NCBI RefSeq assembly: GCF_964204645.1
Contig: NC_134027.1
Span: 14,188,485-14,252,484 of the forward strand
Direction of reading: 5' to 3'
Origin: Tubulanus polymorphus
Taxonomy: Eukaryota; Nemertea; Palaeonemertea; Tubulaniformes; Tubulanidae
DNA length: 64,000 nt
Shown here: positions 45,899 through 57,097 of the stretch, in pieces
Layout of the letters: every line of letters begins with the position of its first letter
How positions within the stretch are numbered: position 1 is the first letter of the stretch
Notes under the pieces: model-generated
Databases searched by the model: none
What the model was told of the DNA's origin: nothing
What the model saw: only the letters and a program-made list of their open reading frames with translations
Translations under genes and position numbers: made by a program

Positions 45899-46768
45899 GC
45901 CCACTTGGGACTTTAGTGCCAGCGGGCTATTGCGTTCACTTTACGTCCGTCCGTCCGTCCGTAGACGGAATCCAGTTATTTTGGGAATTCAATGTAATGT
46001 TTTGATATTTGGGTTACACATGTATCTACCCTTGACACATCTTCAGCCCAAAAACTGGCCCTGTCAGAATCAAGATGGCTGACTGGCAGCCTTTGTTGTT
46101 TGCCAAAATCAGCACATTTTACACATTTTCGAACTTTTTGAGGGAAATTTTGAAGATGCTTTGATCAATTACCTTGATCTTTCATATATAGTTGAATCCT
46201 CCAAGGGCCCATCAGCATTAGAAAAATTGGGTCGATCGGACTCAAGATGGCTGTCCTATGACCTTTTTAGTGCCCAAGAATGTCAATTTTGACCCGAATT
46301 CTGAGTCCTGTAGCTTCCTACTGGTTTTCCATTTCTCATCTCAATTTGTGATGGGTATTCTTTGGAAACGGATGTTTTATACCTGAGACAGGTATTTTTG
46401 ATCAGCCAATTATGGCACAATTGGTGGCCATCTTGGTGTCATCAGGACTCATTAAGGTGGGAAGTTTTTTCACATTATATTGATATCTAAGCATATTTTG
46501 TAACCACAATGAATTAGAAAGTTGTAGCTCATAACGTGCCCTATGATTTTAGTGAGTTTCAAGGTCATTGGTTTTTGTATATGGCCACCAGGGTCGTTGA
46601 ATAATACAATAACTTAGTATTTCTTCTATGTTATATTTGTATCTATGCATATTTTGTCACCACAATCAATTGCAAAGGTGTACTTCATGACACCGTCTAT
46701 AATTGTGGTGAGTTTTAATATTGAAATTGTTAGATTGTTGAGCATTTGAAACCACTTCCCAAGTGGGC
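45899..46768. repeat. Dispersed repeat with GCCCACTTGGGA ends
   Basis: The left end GCCCACTTGGGA and right end TCCCAAGTGGGC form a 12-bp inverted repeat. Near the left end is (CCGT)n. Inside are CAAGATGGCTG words (46072, 46243), also found near 24.7-24.9 kb. A related CGTCCATCC...GAAATCCAGTAATTTTGG copy stands at 47270. There is no coding content. Confidence 0.55.
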
Positions 46769-47358
46769 ATGGTGTCCCTGGACCCCTAGTTAAATCTTGG
46801 TTATTACCACAATCTGTGAGAGTTACCATGGTAATGCATTGCAGATTTTTAATGATTGCCCTCATATTATTGCGTTCACAAGGGTTCAGAGTTGCAACAG
46901 CGACCTTGACACATGAAGTATCCAGGTGTGCAAATTTTTTATTACATCATAGTACTCAACATAACCAACACCCGGCAGTCTGGCGATATGCATGCAGAAA
47001 GATTAAAAATCTATTCTGCGATGTATTTTCAATAATGTATATCAAAAGTTGCATTTTGAAAACTGTACTTAATGCATACAATATAATATTAATTGGAAGA
47101 AATGGCGTAGATTAGAAGATTAGATTCCAAAACTTGATTGGTGTTTATCATCAATTACCTCTAGTCAAAATGGTTGTCATCATGATAAACAACGGCAAAT
47201 TTTCTTTAAGTGGATCTGGTATAAAATGTATTACAGTAGAATAATATGCATGAGTCAGATCACTTTTTATCCGTCGTCCATCCATAGATGAAATCCAGTA
47301 ATTTTGGAAGTTTAGAAGACTCTTCAATGGATTGTCTTTATCTTTGATTATACATGAT
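46769..47358. other. Sequence between dispersed repeat and virus-like element
   Basis: The 99-codon frame at 46816 has no motif. No exon of AMDHD1 was recognised here. Confidence 0.4.
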
Positions 47359-47764
47359 TAATAGGGGTAATGGGCTTTCAAGCCAAAGGCCGAATGGTCG
47401 AGCTCATTAAAAAACAAAACATTAAAAGTAATTTAAAACTATAATATATTTTCATAACCGTGTGCATTTTATATTATAACTAAATATTTATTCTAAGATA
47501 TCAATAATTTAAATTTTAAAAGCATATTGTATTAAATCAATTGGTCGCTCCACTTCGCAACCGCTCCGTTCCGCGACCAATTGATTTATTTACAATACAC
47601 AAATTCATATAATCAAATATATTTTAATAATAATAATTATTCTATTATTCAACTGAAATACACACGGTTATGAAAATATATTATAGTTTTAAATTACTTT
47701 TAATATTTGTTTTTAATGAACTCGACCATTCAACCTTTAACCTGAAAGCCCATTACCCCTATTA
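47359..47764. repeat. Large inverted repeat with central GC-rich hairpin
   Basis: The left arm 47359-47464 (starts TAATAGGGGTAATGGGCTTT, ends ACCGTGTG) pairs with the right arm 47661-47764, its near-perfect complement. The ~195-bp AT-rich centre holds a second palindrome (47534-47587) with arms AAATCAATTGGTCGC and GCGACCAATTGATTT around a GC-rich loop. It could be a doubled end of the virus-like element, an origin, or an independent MITE. Confidence 0.85.
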
Positions 47765-47972
47765 CTCTTAAAATGTTCATGTAAATGAATAACATTTAAA
47801 TTGACAGATTATTCAATATAAAAGTATATATTTACAACATTATTTCAATATTCATATTTGTGTGAGTTAGATTTTTAAACATTAAAAGTGTTAGTAAAGT
47901 GTTATTGAAATAATGCATGATATAAATCATTGAACTTCTAAAATCAATTTAAAAAAAAAATTTAGTATTAAA

Positions 47973-50900
47973 ATGGAAGCAAATAAGTACTACTGCCCAA
48001 AATGTAATATCAATATAGATAAATCCCAAAAATCAAGACACAATAAAACTAAAACACATTTAGAGAATAAATTGAAACTAGAATATAAAGATGATATATT
48101 AGAAACTAAATTAGATGAATTAAAGAATGAAAAAGAAACATACAAACGTGATACATGTAATCAATCATTCAGTGATAAAAGATATTATAAAGAACATTTA
48201 AAATCTAAAAGTCATATTAGAAATAAGAATAATGATATTTTAGGTGAAGATTATTTTGATAAAGATAATGATAAGAAACAGAAGACAATTAAAAGCATAA
48301 AAAATAAATTAAACAATAAAAGACCATACATGGAAGATGTAAGAAATTATATTAATTCATTAGATAATCAAAAAGATATAGAGATGACCGAAGCATTTAA
48401 AAGTGATATTGGTCCAGCAGCTATCGAGTTTAAATTTCATAAAGGAAAAACATTAGAAGAAAATAAAAAACATTTAGAAAATATGAAAGAAATTATAAAA
48501 ATAATAACTGATGTTGAATATCCTTAAATTAGTATATCTTCTAAAGTAAAGTTTATAAAATCTGAAGATAAACCAATATATAATATAAATTCTCATTCAC
48601 AACATATTATTTCAAAACAACATATAGATGATAAATTAGATAAATTTTATAATGAAGTAAAAACTAAAATAGAAGAGAAATATTTTGAAGGATCTGGTTT
48701 AATATTTGATGAAATAATATTTATGACTTTACATGTTTATAACACAAAATATAATAAGTTAACAAAATCAAAACCAATTGATGAAAATAATGTATCATAT
48801 TATAAAGAACCAGATATTGAAGCATCGAGTTATATTAAACTACCATTTAAAACTAATGCTGTTATTAATGTACAAAATGAAGATGATAAATGTTTTCTAT
48901 GGGCTATAATAAGTTGTTTACACCCAGTTGAAGATTATAAACAACATAGTTTTAGATTAACAAATTATAAACAATTTGAAAATAATTATAAGATAGATAA
49001 GTATCCTGTTATAATTAAAAACATCCCAAAAATAGAAAGAGATAAATATAAAGATAAATTTATTTGATTTAATCAAATTACCAAATACAAAAGGTAACAA
49101 TATAAAACATTATACATTAGAACCTTTATACCTATCAAAAGATTATGATTCAAACGATGTTATAGATATATTATATTATGAGAATCATTATATGTGGATT
49201 AAACAAATCAATTTATTTTTTAAATCAGAAAATGATCACCATAAAATATATCTTTGTAGAAAATGTTTACATAAATTCAGTAATGAAAGAACATTATTAA
49301 ATCATAAACAATTATGTGAAAATCATGATTATTGTAAATTAGTTTTACCAAATGAAAAAGATAAAATATTAGAATTCAAAAAATATGATTACAAAAATAA
49401 AGTACCATTTGTAATATATGGAGATTTTGAATCATTAAATAAAGAACTAACTGATCAAGATAGAAAAGAAATATATTATAAAAGAAAGAAATTAAATTCT
49501 AATGAAAATGATTTTTCAGATGAACCACCAAAAACAAATACTATTAAAAAGATTCATCAATCAGCTGCTGCTTTCGGGTTATATATTAAATCTGATTATC
49601 CAGAACTAATTGAAAGTGAATATTATCATTATAGAAATGAAAATGTTATCAATCATTTTTGTGACTTATTAATTGAATATGAAATAAGATTTAGTAAATT
49701 ATTGAATACAAATATAGAAATTATAATGACAGAAGAAGATAAAGAAGAATTTGCGTTTACAGATAAATGTTATTATTGTGAAAAGATATTTAATTATAAA
49801 GATAAAAAAGTAAGAGACCATGATCATTTGAATGGAAAGTTTAGAGGCGCAGCACATGAGAATTGTAACTTACAAGCTAAGAAAATTAACTTTGTACCAG
49901 TTATATTTCATGATCTATCAGGATATGATGCACATTTATTTATCAAACAGTTATGTCATAAAATAGAAGAAATTAATAATGAAATAGAAAGATTAAATTC
50001 AAATAGATCAAAAGATAAAATACCAACTTATAAATTTAGAATGTTAGCTAAAACATCTGAGAATTATATATCATTCCAATTTGGTTGCCTAAGATTTATA
50101 GATTCATATAGATTTTTAAATAGTTCATTAGATAACTTATCAAAATCATTAGTTGATGATGAATTAAAGATATTAAAACAACATTACCCAAATAATGATG
50201 ATTTTCAATTAATGAGATATAAAGGAGCAATTCCATATTCATTTTATAAATCACATAATGATTTCAATATGAGTTTCAGGTGTATTAGGTGATAGATATT
50301 TCAATGTAAATGATAACCCCGGATATAAGTTATTATATATAGATGCAAATAATTTGTATGGTTGGGCAATGATGGAACCACAACCTTATGGAGTATTTGA
50401 ATTAACTGAAGTTTTACAGAATGAAAATAATGATAAATTTGATTGGAAGAAAAGAATTCTAGATATTGCAGATGATTCAGATACTGGTTACTTCTTTGTT
50501 GTAGATTTAGAATATCCTGAAGATAAAAAATTTAAATCTAGAAATCTAGCTTACTGTCCCGAACATAAAACTGTAACACATGAAGAATTATCAAATTATC
50601 AAAAAAGAATTAAACCCGAAAATCATATTCATACAGAAAAGTTAATGGTAACTCAAGAAGATAAATATAATTATGTAGTACATTACAGAATGTTAAAGTT
50701 TTATCTAAAACAAGGAATGATTCTAAAAAAAGTACATAGATATATTTCATTTAGTCAATCTAAGTGGTTAGAAAAATATATAGATTTTAACACCAAACAG
50801 AGAATTGAAGCTAAAACTGATTTCGAAAAAGATTTCTTCAAGTTAATGAATAATGCATTGGTAAGACTTGTGAAAATATTAGAAATAGAAATGATATTGA

Positions 50901-51666
50901 GTTAGTCAGTAATGGTAAAAGGATAAGGCATTTACAATCATATCCTAAGTTCATTGGTAACAGAATATTTGATGAAAATTTAGCTGCAGTTAAAATGAGA
51001 AGAACATCAATGAAATTTAATAAACCAATCTATGTTGGCGCTTCAGTTTTAGAATTATCAAAATTACTAATGTATGAATTCTATTATAATGTATTACAAC
51101 CACTTTTTGGAGAAAAGCATATAGAAATATTATATTTTGATACTGACACTTACATATTAAAGATAAAAACTGATAACATAACTGATGATTAAAAAACATT
51201 AAAACATCATTTTGATTTCAGTAACTATCCTAAAAATCATGAATTGTTTAGCAATGATAATAAAAAAGTTCCCGGTAAATTCAAAGATGAATTAGGCGGT
51301 GAAGAAATGATTGAATTCATTGGTATTAGATCTAAAATGTATTCATATAAAACTAAAGAACATGAAGCTAAAAAGTTAAAAGGAATAACCAAAAGTGTAG
51401 TAGAAAAGAATATTCATTTCAACATCAATTGTATATTCAGTGAAGAAGTTAGAAAACATAAAATGAGATGTTTAAGATCTGAAGATCATGAAATGTTTAT
51501 TGAAGAAATTGAAAAGATAAGTCTAAACCCATTTGATGATAAAAGATATATTTTAGATGATGGAATTCATACAGTTGCTTATGGATGTAATTTAGATGAA
51601 TACTTAAAATTTAAAAGAGAAGAAACAAAAGAGAACGAGATAATGAAAAGAATTCTAACGTGTTAA
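47973..51666 (+). pseudogene. polB: Family-B DNA polymerase (DNA_pol_B_2), broken
   Basis: The gene would copy the element's DNA. It opens with two C2H2-like fingers (CPKCNINIDKSQKSRH; CNQSFSDKRYYKEH), then a helical region. A finger near 49255 (CRKCLHKFSN) precedes the exonuclease: VIYGDFESLN, HDLSGYDAHLF and RFIDSYRFL. Between the first two lies an endonuclease-VII-like patch (CYYC...RDHDHLNGKFRGAAHENCN). Polymerase motifs follow: DANNLYGWAM (A), FFKLMNNA with a disrupted continuation (B), and YFDTDTY (C). Breaks: stop 48525, frame change near 49065, frame change near 50290, frame change in motif B near 50866, stop 51190. Confidence 0.88.
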
Positions 51667-51695
51667 TCAAATTTTAATAAAAATATGTATTATAA

Positions 51696-52049
51696 ATGGA
51701 GAGTAAACAAACACACAGTGAGAACAACAAATTATTTCTAGATAGAATTAAAGATATAACAAATGTAAAATCTGTAGATTATAAATTCAAAAAGTTAACA
51801 GAATTAACAATCCATAAGAAATATCTAATTACAGATATTGTTACAGTTACTAATAACTATGGAGATAAATTAGTTATACACTTAGAATATGAAGGATTAA
51901 AAGGAAATACATATAAATTCAGAACATATTTACCGGATAGATTTCATAGATTTTCAAGTGAAGATCTAGAAGAATTATGTTCTGGTGATTTCTATTTCGT
52001 ATACAAAGGTAAGAATGAAAAAGGGCATCATGAAATAGATTTCGAATAA
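51696..52049 (+). CDS. Small conserved protein next to polymerase, function unknown
   Basis: The 117-residue protein has no membrane segment. The middle reads TVTNNYGDKLVIHLEYEGL, then a FRTYLPDRFHRFSSEDL motif. A similar YxxxxxxxVxTxYGxxxVxxL...LPxRF pattern recurs in small proteins of other animal virus-like elements, as I remember them. The beta-strand pattern would suit an OB-like nucleic-acid-binding fold, an inference only. It follows polB by 29 nt and starts in the TATAAATG context. The frame is intact. Confidence 0.6.
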   Translation: MESKQTHSENNKLFLDRIKDITNVKSVDYKFKKLTELTIHKKYLITDIVTVTNNYGDKLVIHLEYEGLKGNTYKFRTYLPDRFHRFSSEDLEELCSGDFYFVYKGKNEKGHHEIDFE

Positions 52050-52063
52050 AATATGTAAAATAA

Positions 52064-52827
52064 ATGGTAGAATTAAAAGAATACAGAATATTTGTTGATT
52101 CTAGAAGACTTACTAATTACAAATCACATAATATACTAGTACAATTAGATAGAGAATTCAAGAATTGTGTAGATTTAAAATTAGTTAATATAAGTTTATG
52201 TAATTCTTTTTATAATATATCGAATAAAACTATTGAACATAGAGCCTTTTGAGTTTTTAATAGACACATAGATTCATGGGTCTATATATATTTAAAACCG
52301 GGGTTATATAATTTAGATACATTAGCACAAGAAATTAATAGAAAAGCCTGGCACAAATTAGGTAGTAGTTCTGGGTTTAGTATTAGATTTTTAAAAAGTG
52401 ATAGTTCTGATGGAATCAAGATAAGTGTTGTCTAATAGTGAAAAACATAAATTTATGGTAAAAAAAACCTATAGCTAAACTGTTAGGAATTCTTCCAGAT
52501 AGATCTTTTACAAATATTGATGCTGCTACACCAAACTTAATACCTTACACGCATTTTTATATTTATTGCAATTTAATCGATCCTACAAAAACATTCGAAG
52601 CAACTAAAGATATAACTTGTAATTCTGGTTTACTAAACATTTTACCATTGAAGAATGTTAAAGAATTTGGAACGCAAATAAATTATAATTTAACAGAATG
52701 TGATTTCAAACCATGCATTCCTCGTTTTAATAATTTTAGATTAGAAATTAGAAATCACAATGGATATTTAATTGATTTGAATAACTTTCCTGTAATTTAT
52801 GAATTAGTTATAAGATGTAAAGAGTAA
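52064..52827 (+). pseudogene. Candidate minor capsid (penton-like) protein, broken
   Basis: The first frame (52064-52252) has YRIFVDSRRLTN and LVNISLCNSFYNIS. After an in-frame TGA (52250) it goes on with WVYIYLKPGLYNLDTLAQEI, the PxGxYxxxxLxxxI pattern of small jelly-roll virion proteins in this group. Frame changes near 52430-52460 lead to KLLGILPDRSF and, at the end, DLNNFPVIYELVIRC. It starts 14 nt after the previous gene in an AAATAAATG context. The role is inferred from position and pattern. Confidence 0.5.
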
Positions 52828-52847
52828 TTTTTTTCACTATATAAATG
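52828..52847 (+). promoter_or_regulatory. T-run plus TATAAATG late-promoter-like motif
   Basis: Right after the stop TAA there is T7, a short spacer, then TATAAATG with the ATG as start codon of the next gene. It is the same layout as at 53859, 54286 and 57075. Confidence 0.55.
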
Positions 52848-53186
52848 AATATAACTGTTGGACCGAGTATATGTTTTGGGTTTGATTTTAAACATGGTAA
52901 AGAAATGAGAATTAAACTAAATGATGTAATTACTGATATAAAAAGTAAATCATTTAACAATGCATCAATGATTAATAAAGAAAATTATGATATAGAAAAA
53001 GTAATTGATTTAATTAAATCACCTTAAGAATATTATGAATTAAATGAATATGGAATTATTGATGATAATAAAAACATATTAACCAAAATATATGATAATC
53101 ATAAAAGTAGTAATGAAATAAATGTTGAAATAATCATAAATAAGTTAACTAAATATTTTGAAGATAGTAATTTTTTTGATAAATAA
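52845..53186 (+). pseudogene. Small hypothetical protein with one stop
   Basis: The frame starts MNITVGPSICFGFDFK and has a TAA at 53025; the same frame continues to a second TAA at 53184. It is hydrophilic and Lys/Asn/Asp-rich with no known motif. With the stop ignored it would be about 113 residues. The T-run/TAAATAAATG motif of the next gene lies within its last codons. Confidence 0.5.
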
Positions 53187-53408
53187 ATGAGTGATAATAA
53201 GTGGATAATAACTGGATTATATAATGGCGCATTACTATCAGTTGGAACTGTTGGTTATTCAATGGTATTAAAAAAAGTATTCAAAATGGGAAGTGTTAAT
53301 GTTGATAGATTTGATATAAATGATATTTTAAAATTTACGTTAGCAGTTACTTTATCTAATTTAACTATTGATTATTTGGAAAAACAAAAATATATTCCTC
53401 CCATATAA
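53187..53408 (+). CDS. Small membrane protein
   Basis: The 73-residue protein has a hydrophobic segment at about residues 8-26 (GLYNGALLSVGTVGYSMVL) and a weaker one at 46-62. It may be a virion membrane or host-membrane protein. It is intact, starts in the TAAATAAATG context and lies in a run of similar small membrane genes. No family is recognised. Confidence 0.55.
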   Translation: MSDNKWIITGLYNGALLSVGTVGYSMVLKKVFKMGSVNVDRFDINDILKFTLAVTLSNLTIDYLEKQKYIPPI

Positions 53409-53411
53409 ATG

Positions 53412-53435
53412 CGTAATTATTTTGCTAAATAAATG
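53412..53435 (+). promoter_or_regulatory. TAAATAAATG late-promoter-like motif
   Basis: A T-rich stretch (TTATTTTGC) precedes TAAATAAATG, whose ATG starts the next gene. Confidence 0.55.
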
Positions 53436-53858
53436 GCTTCTGCAATTATAACTATTATAGGATCGGCGATTGTTAACGCTTTAGCATTTACTGGTGGTGG
53501 TTATTTATTCAAGCATATTGATAAAAATGGTTCATTAACAGAACAAAAAAGAAATAACTTAGCATTAGAGAAATATAATAAAGCAGCAGAAGAATATAGA
53601 GAAAAGAGGCAAAACTATATGGATTATATTAACAAGGAATTATATGATCAGAAGATTTCACATAGAGATTTTCAATCAGTTGATGATGCAATGAGTTTAT
53701 ATAACGCGGTAACCAATAAAGAAAAATTACATCTATACAAACCTAAATTATCAGATTATTATACCCCGAGTAAAGAACAACAGAAATATGAAATAATATG
53801 GATTTTAGGCGGAACTGTTATTGTTATATTTGTTGCTTATAAGTTTACTAATAAGTAA
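53433..53858 (+). CDS. Membrane protein with N- and C-terminal segments
   Basis: The 141-residue protein has hydrophobic segments at residues 2-27 (a small-residue-rich, glycine-containing start) and 119-137 (IIWILGGTVIVIFVAYKF), with a charged, helical middle rich in Tyr, Lys and Glu. Such a two-anchor layout would suit a virion membrane protein. It is intact, with 24 nt after the previous gene and 16 nt before the next. No known domain. Confidence 0.6.
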   Translation: MASAIITIIGSAIVNALAFTGGGYLFKHIDKNGSLTEQKRNNLALEKYNKAAEEYREKRQNYMDYINKELYDQKISHRDFQSVDDAMSLYNAVTNKEKLHLYKPKLSDYYTPSKEQQKYEIIWILGGTVIVIFVAYKFTNK

Positions 53859-53877
53859 TTTTTTTGCTAAATAAATG
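53859..53877 (+). promoter_or_regulatory. T-run plus TAAATAAATG late-promoter-like motif
   Basis: The 16-nt spacer after the stop TAA is T7, GC, then TAAATAAATG; nothing else fits between the genes. Confidence 0.6.
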
Positions 53878-54285
53878 GAAGATAAAGTTGATAATATTGA
53901 TATTATTCCTCATGATATAAATAAAGCTAAATTAAAAACATATTTAGAAAAACAAATATTAGAATTTGAAAGTGACTTAAAGATAAAAAAGAAAAAATAT
54001 TTGATTATAAGTGGTTCGGTTACAATTAGTTCTGTAATAACATTTCTAGCAATATTCAGCCCATTAACACCTTTAGGTATATCAATTGGCGTATTAGGAT
54101 TAAGTTCAAGTGTTTTAACTGGTATAAGTTCAAAATTGAATATAAAAAGTAATAAAGAAAAAATTAAAACTAATATAAAAGAAATTAATAAATTAAAGAA
54201 TACACTAGATTATATAATAAGTTTAAATGGTCATATAACAGTTGAAGAACAAGATAAATTATTAAAAGAATTAGTTAATTATTAA
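53875..54285 (+). CDS. Membrane protein with coiled-coil flanks
   Basis: The 136-residue protein has charged helices at ~15-42 and ~95-135 flanking two hydrophobic segments (about 45-62 and 67-85, with SPLTPLGISIGVLG between and within). A membrane hairpin with cytosolic or virion-internal coils is likely. The frame is intact. The gene is part of the tightly spaced structural block. Confidence 0.6.
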   Translation: MEDKVDNIDIIPHDINKAKLKTYLEKQILEFESDLKIKKKKYLIISGSVTISSVITFLAIFSPLTPLGISIGVLGLSSSVLTGISSKLNIKSNKEKIKTNIKEINKLKNTLDYIISLNGHITVEEQDKLLKELVNY

Positions 54286-54304
54286 TTTTTTAATTATATA
54301 AATG
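54286..54304 (+). promoter_or_regulatory. T-run plus TATAAATG late-promoter-like motif
   Basis: Sixteen nt after the stop hold T6, AATTA and TATAAATG. Confidence 0.55.
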
Positions 54305-55641
54305 GGGTTTCCAAAAGCTTTCCAATATAATAAATCAATTAAATATAATATTCCTGCAATAGATTTTAAGAAAAATATTACATATAAAAATGTAGTTTTA
54401 AATTCATTAACTAATTTAGAAATTTATGTTACTGAATCACAGTTTTTAATTTCTAAAATGGAAAATATATTTAATACATATGAAGTTACTTTTACTCGAG
54501 ATGAATACCATATATATAAAGTAAAATCTAATATGAAATATTGGCAGAACCAATTAGATTTTGCTGTTTATTGTGCAACAACAGGATGTGGAATAAGTTG
54601 GAATGATCATTTAAATAACTTAGATAAAAATTTGATGTATTCTGATTTAGATTAATTCACACAATATTTAGATTTCACACATATTTTCAAATCAGAATAA
54701 TATTAAATGAATTAGAATGTCCTTCACCCGGGTCTAAATATTTTAAAGAATTGGATAATAATATTAATCTATCTAAGTTTTATAAAATATGTAACGAATT
54801 TAATATAAATATTAATTCCGATTTTAGAGCGCATGGTAAATTGCAAGGTGTTGGTGAAGAGTTTGAAATAAAAAGAATTGATTATATGCATAGAATTGGA
54901 GCTTATCATAATTATAAAATTGATAATAATAATGGTTGGGTTAATTTCATTTTAGAAAATGGTGAAGGTTTTACAAAATCAGGTATACAAAGAATAAATC
55001 AATCTATTAGAACTTATTTAATTTGTATTCTAGGTGCGCAAGTTGAAACAAGATCCCCAATAATTGGAAATGATAACACTTCATTCGATGCGCAGAAACA
55101 ATTCAAAGTATTATTTGAAGATTCTATTCATAATGATAAAAATAGATCGATTCCAGAAAACATTGTAAGATATCAAAATTATTTAGATAAATCACATGTA
55201 AGACTAAATTATTGTATAGGCCCTAATCTATTAATTATTTCTAATGATTTAGTACTAAAGATGGGAAATATAATTGGTTATAATAATCTAATTAAAACTG
55301 CAACAATAAATAATTCATTTGGATTAAATGATATAAATAAAAAGATTATCACTGCTCCAAAATTAATGGAAGGTGAAAAAAATAAAAAACAAATTCAATC
55401 AACAGAAACTAAAACTAATAATATTAAATTAAATAATGATTCTAAACCGGATTATAATACATCAGAAAATATTAGAACTGATAATATTCAACATGAAATA
55501 ATTAAACTAAATGATGATAATAAATCCCATGAAAATACTAAATTAGCTTTATCTTGTATAGGAATTGTAATCGGAGGAATATTATATTTTAAATTTGAAT
55601 TTTGTTATTATGTAAATGGCAGAAGGCGGAGAAGATTATGA
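54302..55641 (+). pseudogene. Virus-element structural protein with C-terminal anchor, frameshifted
   Basis: The first part (54302-54655) reads MGFPKAFQYNKSIKYNIP, then TYKNVVLNSLTNLE and YCATTGCGISWNDHL. The second (from about 54690, another frame, to 55641) has ICNEFNININSDFRAHG, GFTKSGIQRINQSIRTYL, FDAQKQFKV and a terminal hydrophobic segment (ALSCIGIVIGGILYFKF). Both parts recall one protein widespread in animal elements of this type, so one gene with a break at 54655-54690 is likely. The last codons overlap the next gene by 26 nt, perhaps because of a lost stop. Probably a capsid-associated or membrane-anchored virion protein; role unproven. Confidence 0.55.
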
Positions 55642-57074
55642 AATGGGAGACATGGGAAATAATAATGAAGGATATATTGATGATGATTATAATGATGCAG
55701 AAACTAATATTGATGATGGTACTGAATCAGCATATAATTCTAATTTAGCAGATAGTGGTTCTAAGGCCCCATCAACAGAGGATTATATTAGAAGAACTAG
55801 ATCGAGAATAAATCCTGAAAATGAAAATCAAGGTTTATCAAGACAAGATTTAGAAAATAATGAATTTATATATAATTTCCAACCTGTATTTGAAAGGTCT
55901 GGGTATAATATAAATGATAGAGGCGCCAGACTTTTAGTAGAAAATTTAAAACTTTTTAAAGGTAAATATTATTATCATTTGGATGGTGATTATTATATTG
56001 ATATCACTAATCAAAGGACAAGACTAACTAAAATATCAGCGGAATCAACTTTGAAAAATTTAGAAACATTTAGAATTAAGAGAATAAGTAATAGTAATGA
56101 AATAACTGATGTTACACAAAAAGAAAGAGATGATAATATGCCAGAATTGAGTCAAAGAATTGATGACTTATTAAAAATAATCAATAAAAATTCAGAAACA
56201 GAAACAACTTCTGAACAGAATAAAACTTCCAAAACTAGTAAACTTAAATCAAACGAAGTTCAAACTGAAAAACTTTTACCGAATGGATTACTTGATGCAA
56301 CAGATCAAGAAATAGAAGCTTTAAGTATGTTTTCTAAAAAAAACAATTAGAGAAATAATAAGTATACGAAATGAAGCCGATAAAATTGCGCGCGAAAAAA
56401 ATATTAGATATAATAAAATTAAACCTTTAGAAAATAGATTATTTGACACCAGAAAAGAATTAGAACAATTAAAATTAGATAGAGAATTTAAAGTTATTGA
56501 AGAAATTGAATTTAAAAAAAGAAATGCATATTTAGAAAAAGAAATTGATGATTTAGAATATAACATAGAATTTCAGAAAGAAAAAATGGAATTATTATTA
56601 AAATCATATGATTATTGTATTAATAGATTAAAAGTTGTTGTTAAAGAGTTAATACTAAAACCAAATTCTGACATATCACTAAAAGATAGAATAAAATTAT
56701 TATTTAAGTTTGAAGGAATAACAATTCTTTCAATTCTAACAGCTGTAACTATGTTATTTACAACAATCGGTTTAGCTATATCAAATGCTTTAAAATCTAC
56801 TCCTACTCCCAATAAACCGGATAAACCCCCGAATGATAATAATTCTATACAAGATAAAGTTAAGGATGGTTTAAAGAAATTAGCAAAATATTTATGGGAA
56901 CTATCTAAAAAATCTGCTGCAGCTTTACCAGGAATTATTGCATCAATTGTTGGTTTTATATTGAAATCTGCAGGGAATATTATTAACTTTGCTGCTGAAC
57001 ATATTATTTTATTTTTAATTACAGTTGTAAGTGCTATTAATTTTGGATTAGTAAACATGATAAAAAATAAATAA
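55616..57074 (+). pseudogene. Large acidic/coiled-coil membrane protein, frameshifted
   Basis: The first frame (to 56350) has an acidic N-terminus (EDYEMGDMGNNNEGYIDDD), then FQPVFERSGYNINDRGARLL and YYYHLDGDYYIDITN. At an A8 run (56336-56343) the frame changes; the open frame on the other side carries a long coiled coil (KELEQLKLDREFKVIEEIEF) and joins the ATG-initiated frame 56586-57074, which has three hydrophobic segments (ITILSILTAVTMLFTTIGLA; AALPGIIASIVGFIL; HIILFLITVVSAINFG). Probably one virion membrane gene of about 480 codons with a homopolymer indel. Confidence 0.6.
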
Positions 57075-57097
57075 TTAATTTTTTTGTTAAATAAATG
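57075..57097 (+). promoter_or_regulatory. T-run plus TAAATAAATG motif before capsid gene
   Basis: Twenty nt between the stop and the capsid ATG hold T7, GT and TAAATAAATG, nearly identical to the motif at 53859. Confidence 0.6.

Noticed and set aside
45725-47358. Next AMDHD1 exon between 45724 and the virus-like element
   Set aside because: No frame here resembles the C-terminal part of the enzyme, so it is left out.
56336-56350. A AAA AAC heptamer as a programmed -1 frameshift site joining the two halves of the membrane gene
   Set aside because: The downstream coding frame is +1 (or -2) relative to the upstream frame, so a -1 slip would not enter it. An indel is simpler.
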